Origin: Paulinella micropora
Taxonomy: Eukaryota; Cercozoa; Imbricatea; Euglyphida
Length of the DNA stretch: 23,105 bases
Direction of reading: 5' to 3'
Assembly: GCA_009731375.1 (NCBI GenBank)
Contig: BJOX01000296.1
Coordinates: 441,492 to 464,596 of the forward strand
The translations under genes and the position numbers were made by a program. The notes under the pieces were generated by a model, which had not been told where the DNA came from, made no database searches, and was given only the letters and a program-made list of their open reading frames with translations. Below, piece after piece: positions 1-23,105 of the stretch. Positions within the stretch are counted from its first letter, which is position 1, and each line of letters starts with the position of its first letter.

Positions 1-365
1 TTGCTAAACAGATATACAGCCCAATGGCCTCAAGGCGTTAAACTGTGACGCCAACTCATAACCCTTTGGTGGTAGATGCTGGGGAGGAGGGTCGTTGCGC
101 GCGTAAAAGATCTTAAACTCCGCATATGCTGGTTGATAGCCCAGGACCCAGCAGACACCAGATTGTTATGGGTGGGGTTTCGAGGCAGCTCTAGCAACCG
201 CGCTTGGTGTATGCACTTGCACATTCGGTGACGTCTTGCAAGAGGTTGCTGGGACTGCGGAATAACCTCGGCTTAGTGCAGTCTTGCCCTCAGGAGCTCC
301 ATCGGTGGCCCCGATCATCAGGCGAGAGACTGACACGGGGGGGTGGAGGACCTCAAACAAGGGTA
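1..365 (+). repeat. Repeat family S2, copy 1 (ends at a gap)
   Basis: Begins TTGCTAAACAG then AGCCCAATGGCCTCAAGGCG and matches three other copies in the window over its full length, cut by N at 366. No coding potential is supported. Its 5' end (AGCCCAATGG..TCAAGG) resembles the A-box part of S1; I see no convincing B box. Confidence 0.88.
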
Positions 366-375
366 NNNNNNNNNN

Positions 376-574
376 GCGAAGAATTGACGATAAGCTGTAA
401 TGACACCCCCGCAAGGGCAGTTCCAACACTTCCAGACGGGCCGGTATGTTCAATGAAAATACTGGTCCAGACGGATCGGTATGTTCAATGAAAATACTGG
501 TGGCACCGACGGGAATCGAACTGGCGACAGGGCCCAGATGGTAGAACTTGACCACTGGGCTATCACGGTGTCCA
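376..574 (-). repeat. SINE family S1, copy 1
   Basis: Minus-strand copy. The tRNA-like head is at 502-574 and the body runs left to a 10-base gap at 366-375, so the (ATT)n tail is missing. It carries the internal duplication of the TATTTTCATTGAACATACC block. Confidence 0.85.
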
Positions 575-575
575 A

Positions 576-636
<61 letters not shown>

Positions 637-651
637 GTAATAATTATAATA

Positions 652-1257
652 ATGTATTGATCTGTCATGACCGAGCCCAAGGGCCAGCGCCTCCATCCCT
701 CGACCCAACAGTCACAAGATGAATGTTGGGGAGGGAAGAGTGACCCTGTCCATCCCTGAATAGCTACCCGCTCGGCGTGTCGGGTACCTTGCAGGGAATC
801 AACTGCAAATGATTGATGTTCCCTATGAAAGAGTTCCACAAGACTGGGTATAAGTCGAATGGAGGTACTCAAGGGGGGTAGCAGACATTTCATGCGGTCT
901 GCCAGCGCAGGAGGACGTTTTGCGGTAAGTGTCTGGAACGCCTCGAAACCCGTCACCACGCCTAGATCGCGGAATGTATATACCCCTTTGATCCCACGTG
1001 GTGTATGTCTTATAAAAACAACACAACGACATAGCCTCGGAACCAACACAACGACATAGCCTCGGAACCAGTGGGAAGAGGCCCAACCACCACCTCTCAA
1101 CAACAGAGCCTCGGAACCAACACAACAACATAGCCTCGGAACCAACACAACAACATAGCCTCGGAGCCAACACAACGACATAGCCTCGAAACCAGTGGGA
1201 AGAGGCCCAACCACCTCCTCTTCCCGTGGGGTGCCATACTGTGCACCCCTCCATAAT
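652..1257 (-). repeat. Repeat family S4, copy 1
   Basis: About 600 bp on the minus strand, from GGAGGGGTGCACAGTATGG (right) to GACAGATCAATACATT (left) followed by an (ATT)n-type tail. Contains a 25-bp minisatellite with unit GGTTCCGAGGCTATGTTGTT+GTGTT, here interrupted by a second copy of the GGTGGTTGGGCCTCTTCCC segment. Confidence 0.88.
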
Positions 1258-1387
1258 NNNNNNNNNNNNNNNNNNNNNNNNNNNNNNNNNNNNNNNNNNN
1301 NNNNNNNNNNNNNNNNNNNNNNNNNNNNNNNNNNNNCCCCCCCCCCCCCCCCTTCCCAAGGTCGCTTTTCCTCATTCTCACATGCAC

Positions 1388-1900
1388 AACTTTTACAGCC
1401 TTGGAGCATCTCAGAGCCATTCATTTTGGCACTACTTTGTTATTACATTCGAATTTCGTAATTTCAACTATATCCCTAAAAAAGAGCTCGTGACAAGCTT
1501 GCGAAAACACAAAGAATCAGCCTCTAAGCCCCTCTGGCACAACTCTTAGAGCCTTCGAGCATTCTCAGCCATTCATTTGGCACTACTTTGCCAAAATCTT
1601 GTAAATCTCTATGTCACCTGGTTCACTACCTAGAGCGCGTCCCGAAGTTGTGAAAACCAAAAAATCAGCCTCTCAACCCGTCTGGCACAACTTTGGGAGC
1701 CTTGGACATTCTCAGCCATTCATTTTGGTGCCGGCAAATTCGCTTCGGGTACGTACAATTACAGGGCTTGGGTTCCCGGGGGGGGGGGGGGGGGGCCCCG
1801 GCCCCCCCCNNNNNNNNNNTTGCCGGAGGTAACCGACATAGACCCTTCTGGCCCAGCTCTTAGAGCCTTGAAGCATTCTCAGCCATTCATTTTGGTGCCG
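1388..1900. repeat. Diverged tandem repeat, period about 150-165 bp
   Basis: The block CTCAGCCATTCATTTTGGYR recurs at about 1411, 1563, 1710 and 1877, preceded each time by CTGGCACAACTC/T..AGCCTT. The last two units add GTGCCGGCAAATTCGC and GGGTACGTACAATT. Contains a poly-G/poly-C stretch and a 10-base gap at 1810-1819. Confidence 0.7.
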
Positions 1901-2030
1901 GCTAATCCGCGTAGGGTACGTACAATTGCAGCGCTAGAGTTCCCGGGGGAAGGAGCCCCCGGACCCCCCCCTTCCCCGTCGACAGGGTTCGTTACATTGC
2001 CGGAGGTACCGGCAGGTACGCCCCAAAAAG

Positions 2031-2575
2031 CAAGGAATTTCGGCATTCAGGACACTCCCCTAACGCAAATATTTGCGTGAATTCCAAAAAAATTAAATCG
2101 GCACCAACATCGAGTCTGCGACTAGCCGCCCTGTCAACATGAGCTCCTAACTCCTGGTTCACAGACACCATGATTTATTCCGACGAGGGTGCAGAAAATA
2201 GGCTAAAAAAACAAGGAATTTTGGCACTATGGACACTCCCCTAACGCAAATATTTGCGTGCATTCCTAAAAAAAATACTAGATATCAGCATCAACATCGA
2301 GTCTGCGGCTAGCCACCCTGTCAATATGAGCTCCCAACTCCTCCTGGTTCACACAAACCATGATTTATTCCGACGGGGGTGCAGAAAATAGGATTTAAAA
2401 ACCAAGGAATTTTGGCATTCAGGACACTTACCCTAAAGCAAATATTTGCGTGAATTCCAAAAAATTATACCAGCATCAACATCGAGTCTGGGGCTAGCCA
2501 CCCTGCAAATATGAGCGAGCTCCCAACTCCTCCTCGTTCCCATAACCATGATTTATAGGGACAGGGGTGCGGAAA
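2031..2575. repeat. Tandem repeat, three units of about 182-190 bp, with a palindrome
   Basis: Units start AAGGAATTTYGGCA at 2031, 2213 and 2403 and share CATCGAGTCTG, GCTAGCCNCCCTG and ACCATGATTTAT blocks. Each holds the palindrome ACGCAAATATTTGCGT (perfect at 2063-2078 and 2244-2259; shortened in unit 3). Confidence 0.85.
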
Positions 2576-2683
2576 TGGTGCGGGGCGGGGCGGGGNNNNN
2601 NNNNNGGGGGGGGGGGGAGGGGTACACAATTTCCATTTCCCCCCTTCCCCCAAACCCCCCACCCCCTTCTACCAACACCTTTC

Positions 2684-2709
2684 AGGGATAATAATAACAA
2701 TAATAATGA

Positions 2710-2765
<56 letters not shown>

Positions 2766-2799
2766 ATAGTAGTAGTAGTAGTAGTAGTAGTAGAAGTAA

Positions 2800-2853
<54 letters not shown>

Positions 2854-3129
2854 AAGTAGTAGTAGAAGAAGAAGAAGAAGAAGAAGAAGAAGAAGAAGAA
2901 GAAGAAGAAGAAGAAGGAGAAGGAGAAGGAGAAGGAGAAGGAGGAGGAGGAGGAGGAGAAGGAGAAGGAGGAGGAGAAGGAGGAGAAGAAGAAGAAGAAG
3001 AAGAAGAAGGAGGAGGAGGAGGAGGAGAAGAAGAAGAAGAAGAAGAAGAAGAAGAAGAAGAAGAAGAAGAAGACGAAGACGAAGAAGAAGAAGAAGAAGA
3101 AGAAGAAGAAGAAGAAGAAGAAGAAGAAG

Positions 3130-3161
<32 letters not shown>

Positions 3162-3237
3162 GTAGTAGTAGTAGTACTAGTAGTAAAAGTAGTAGTAGTA
3201 GTAGTAGTAGTAATTATTATTATTATTATTATTATTA

Positions 3238-3298
<61 letters not shown>

Positions 3299-3304
3299 CA
3301 TTAT
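2684..3304. repeat. Compound trinucleotide array with long (GAA)n core
   Basis: (AAT)n, then (AGT)n 2706-2867, (GAA/GGA)n 2868-3159, (AGT)n 3160-3211, then (ATT)n to 3304. Pure purine on the plus strand over about 290 bp. Confidence 0.95.
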
Positions 3305-3789
3305 TATGGAGGGGTGCACAGTATGGCACCCCACGGGAAGAGGAGGTGGTTGGGCCTCTTCCCACTGGTTTCGAGGCTATGTCGTTGTGTTGGCTCCGAG
3401 GCTATGTTGTTGTGTTGGTTCCGAGGCTATGTTGTTGTGTTGGTTCCGAGGCTCTGTTGTTGTGTGGGTTCCGAGGCTATGTCGATGTGGGTTCCGAGGC
3501 TATGTTGTTGCGTTGGTTCCGAGGCCATGTCGTTGTGTTGTTTTTTATAAGACATACACCACGTGGGATCAAAGGGGTATTTACATTCCGAGATCTAGGG
3601 ATGGTGACGGGTTTCGAGGCGTCCCAGACACTTACCACAAAACGTCCTCATGCGCTGGCAGACCGCATGAAATGTCTGCTACCCCTGTGAGTACCTCCAT
3701 GCGGGACCTACCCAGTCTCGTGGAGCTCTCACGCGGGGAAGATCAATCATTTGTAGTTGATTTCCTGCAAGGTACCCGACACTGTGCGG
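3305..3789 (+). repeat. Repeat family S4, copy 2 (cut by a gap)
   Basis: Starts right at the end of an (ATT)n tract; seven units of the 25-bp minisatellite lie at 3367-3540. It matches copy 1 up to GGTACCCGACAC, where the N run starts. Confidence 0.88.
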
Positions 3790-4000
3790 NNNNNNNNNNN
3801 NNNNNNNNNNNNNNNNNNNNNNNNNNNNNNNNNNNNNNNNNNNNNNNNNNNNNNNNNNNNNNNNNNNNNNNNNNNNNNNNNNNNNNNNNNNNNNNNNNNN
3901 NNNNNNNNNNNNNNNNNNNNNNNNNNNNNNNNNNNNNNNNNNNNNNNNNNNNNNNNNNNNNNNNNNNNNNNNNNNNNNNNNNNNNNNNNNNNNNNNNNNN

Positions 4001-4229
4001 TGGGCCCTGTCGCCAGTTCGATTCCCGTCGGTGCCACCAGTATTTTCATTGAACATACCGGTCCGTCTGGACCAGTATTTTCATTGAACATACCGGTCCG
4101 TCTGGAAGTGTTGGAACTGCCCTTGCGGGGGTGTCATTAGAGCCTATCGTCAATTCTTCGTACTCCCCTCACGGGTGAGACGATGGAGGCGCATGTGCAG
4201 AAATGCATCAGCCATTGACAGAGAAGCAC

Positions 4230-4288
<59 letters not shown>

Positions 4289-4290
4289 GT
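4001..4290 (+). repeat. SINE family S1, copy 2, with (ATT)n tail
   Basis: Head truncated by the preceding gap; B-box GTTCGATTCC and CGGTGCCA are present, then the duplicated TATTTTCATTGAACATACC block, the body, and GAGAAGCACT followed by about 20 ATT units. Confidence 0.88.
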
Positions 4291-4310
4291 ATCAGTAGTA
4301 GTAGTAGCAC

Positions 4311-4346
<36 letters not shown>

Positions 4347-4432
4347 CAGTAGTAGTGGTGGTGGTAGTAGTAGTAGGTAGTAGTAGGTAGTAGTAGTAGC
4401 AGCAGTAGTAGTAGTAGTAGTAGTAGTAGTAC

Positions 4433-4474
<42 letters not shown>

Positions 4475-4475
4475 C
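4291..4475. repeat. (AGT)n array downstream of the FH2 lasso exon
   Basis: Imperfect AGT repeats following the (ATT)n tail of S1 copy 2; it reaches to within 9 bases of the donor at 4483. Confidence 0.9.
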
Positions 4476-4483
4476 GTGTTTAC

Positions 4484-21729
<17,246 letters not shown>

Positions 21730-21969
21730 CTGTGGAGAGAAGGAAACACAAACACCAACGGGATGGAGGTAAGAGCGAACAGTGCAAGCGAGAGCAGACA
21801 GGGACATGTTACGAGTCTAGGTCGTTGCTCGCGCTGGAGGAGCGGCGCATGTGGCCTCAAGCAGCAGACTGCACCTCTATAGCCGTCCTCTGCCCCCTCC
21901 GCTCCTGCAGCCTCGGCCCTGCATACACATACATAAAACATGCCTACATACTGCAGGTGCGCATGCACA

Positions 21970-22260
21970 TGGAAAGAGGAGGAGGAGGAGGAGGAGGAGG
22001 AGGAAAGGAGAAGGGAGAATAAGAAGGAGAGGAGGAGGAGGAGGAGGAGGACGAGGAGGAGGAGGAGGAGGACGAGAAGAAGAAGAAGAAGACGAAGAAG
22101 AAGAAGAAGAAGAAGAAGAAGAAGAAGAAGAAGAAGAAGAAGAAGAAGAAGAAGAAGAAGAAGAAGAAGAAGAAGAAGAAGAAGAAGAAGAAGAAGAGAG
22201 AACGGAGAAAGGAGAAAAAGCATGAGGACAGGAGTAGAAGAAGCAGAAAGAAAAGGAGGT
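21970..22260. repeat. (GGA)n and (GAA)n purine tract
   Basis: GGA then GAA repeats, almost pure purine for about 230 bp. On the gene's strand this is a pyrimidine tract. Confidence 0.95.
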
Positions 22261-22639
22261 GAAGGAAAAAAAGGAAGTGGGTGGAGGTGGAGGAGGAACA
22301 CAAAAGGTGGAAGAACAGCAGAAGAAGCAGGAGCAGCAGGAGCACAAAAAAAGAGACGGCGGAGAGGGTGAGGAGGAGCAGGATATGGAACAGGATTCAT
22401 ATCGCAAACTAAAGCTTATGTTGGCGTTCCCCTCAATGGTGGAAAACGATGTCAAAAAGGGAGGAGCAGAGTAGTCCTCTACTATTAAGGGTATTTCTCT
22501 TCTTATTTCCCCCTATCCAATGCTTGTTCCTTCTGCTCCCGTCTCCTGCTCCTGCTGGCACAAGCAGCGTAATCCTCTCCCTCTGTCCCTGATCTTCCTG
22601 TCGATCCGACTCCACTCTTTCTTTTTTTTTTTTTCTTAC
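22261..22639. other. Purine-rich then mixed sequence, no assigned gene
   Basis: A minus-strand ATG at 22455 opens a frame (MTSFSTIEGNANISFSLRY...), but it soon enters the (TCC)n tract, and I find no convincing donor that would fit the formin. It could hold a 5' exon. Confidence 0.35.
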
Positions 22640-22673
22640 CTGTGCTCCTGCAGCAATCCTTCTGCTCGCGTTT
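22640..22673 (-). CDS. Tentative upstream formin exon (34 nt)
   Basis: A pyrimidine-rich tract ending CAACAG precedes it and a consensus CAG|GTAAGA donor follows, the best-looking donor in the window. In the frame TRAEGLLQEH it ends with two bases that complete an Arg codon with the next exon at 21729, so phase agrees. The segment is short and has no recognisable domain, so it may be a chance exon or belong to the 5' UTR. An open frame continues upstream to ATG at 22824, but I see no reason to prefer that start. Confidence 0.35.
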
Positions 22674-22975
22674 CTGTTGAAAAAGGGGGGGTTTCTGACA
22701 GACAGAAGGATCCGAGACAGGAGGAAAGGCATTCAGTTTCTCTTGTTGACCATATCTCGCAAAAAGGCAGAAATGGCAGAGGAAGAGGTCCTTCCCCTTT
22801 TTCGCGATGCAAAATCATCAGCACAAACTCTTTTTTGATGAAATTGTTTCCATCAAGATATCAAAGTGGTGCTTAGCCTGCTTTTTGTGTTGCGTGTTTT
22901 TTAGCTGGAGGAAAGGGCAGAAGAAATAAATGCCAGGTTCTTCTGCACCCCCCTCCCTCTCTCTCCTCTCGAAAT
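22674..22975. other. Unassigned sequence upstream of the tentative exon
   Basis: Mixed sequence. It may contain the formin promoter or 5' UTR, or more intron; no TATA box, start codon context or exon pair convinced me. Confidence 0.35.
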
Positions 22976-23105
22976 CTGTCTTTCTGTCTTTCTGTCTTTC
23001 TGTCTTTCTATCTTCCTAGCCTGTCTGTCTGTCTGTGCTGTCTGTCTGTGCTGTCTGTCGGTGCTGTCTGCTGTCCTGTCTGCTGTGCTGTCTGTCTGTG
23101 TCTTC
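22976..23105. repeat. (TCTG)n/(CTGT)n array at the window edge
   Basis: TCTT/TCTG units then CTGTCTGTGCTG higher-order units. Confidence 0.9.

Noticed and set aside
2567-4052. Long open frames over 2567-3550 and 2706-4052 with poly-Arg, poly-Val, poly-Glu and poly-Ser
   Set aside because: They are translations of trinucleotide arrays, which lack stops in several frames, and run through S4 and N. No splice or domain evidence.
21876-21920. A further formin exon, AEAAGAEGAEDGYRG, between the tentative exon and 21729
   Set aside because: It has AG and GT borders, but every usable frame either ends in the wrong phase for exon 21729 or contains a stop.

Overview
This is eukaryotic nuclear DNA. 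It holds no prokaryotic gene. It contains most of one intron-rich protein-coding gene on the minus strand, embedded in an exceptional density of simple-sequence DNA and interspersed repeats, with ten runs of N. The protein is a formin. Reading right to left I can join 28 exons (21729 down to 4484) with an unbroken reading frame: 796 whole codons with every splice phase compatible. A 29th, tentative exon lies further upstream at 22640-22673. Domain order is a Ser/Arg-rich leader, a pleckstrin-homology (PH) domain, the GBD/FH3 armadillo region of Diaphanous-related formins, a coiled coil, a short FH1 poly-proline tract, and the start of FH2. The rest of FH2 and the C-terminus lie beyond the left edge or in unresolved introns; the start codon is not identified. 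PH-GBD/FH3-FH1-FH2 recalls the animal class I remember as PHCF (PH-domain-containing formin), so an invertebrate animal or another holozoan is my best guess for the source. The sequence alone does not settle this.

Layout. 1-4480: the intron (or introns) after the last visible FH2 exon, packed with SINE-like repeats, two small tandem-repeat arrays and a 600-bp compound trinucleotide array. 4484-5079: FH2-start and FH1 exons. 5080-11250: a 6.2-kb intron with two fold-back elements, long tetranucleotide arrays and a chain of SINE-like copies linked through (ATT)n tracts. 11251-19410: 23 short exons separated by introns that mostly consist of one or two microsatellites each. 19411-21267: an intron holding a 1.56-kb element with terminal inverted repeats. 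21268-21729: two N-terminal exons. 21730-23105: purine-rich arrays, the tentative exon and a (TCTG)n tract.

Two observations stand out. First, eight exons have partial extra copies ('echoes') in the neighbouring intron. The rule has no exception here: an exon 5' end is echoed upstream with its AG acceptor, an exon 3' end is echoed downstream, always in direct orientation and usually bordered by the same microsatellite. Second, in most introns the microsatellite begins at or within a few bases of the 5' splice site, so the donor GTNN looks like the first repeat unit. Four repeat families (called S1 to S4 here) all end in (ATT)n; S1 has a 72-nt tRNA-like head with A and B boxes and seven paired terminal bases, so it is a tRNA-derived SINE. 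Residue numbers in this annotation count from the first complete codon of the exon at 21603-21729.
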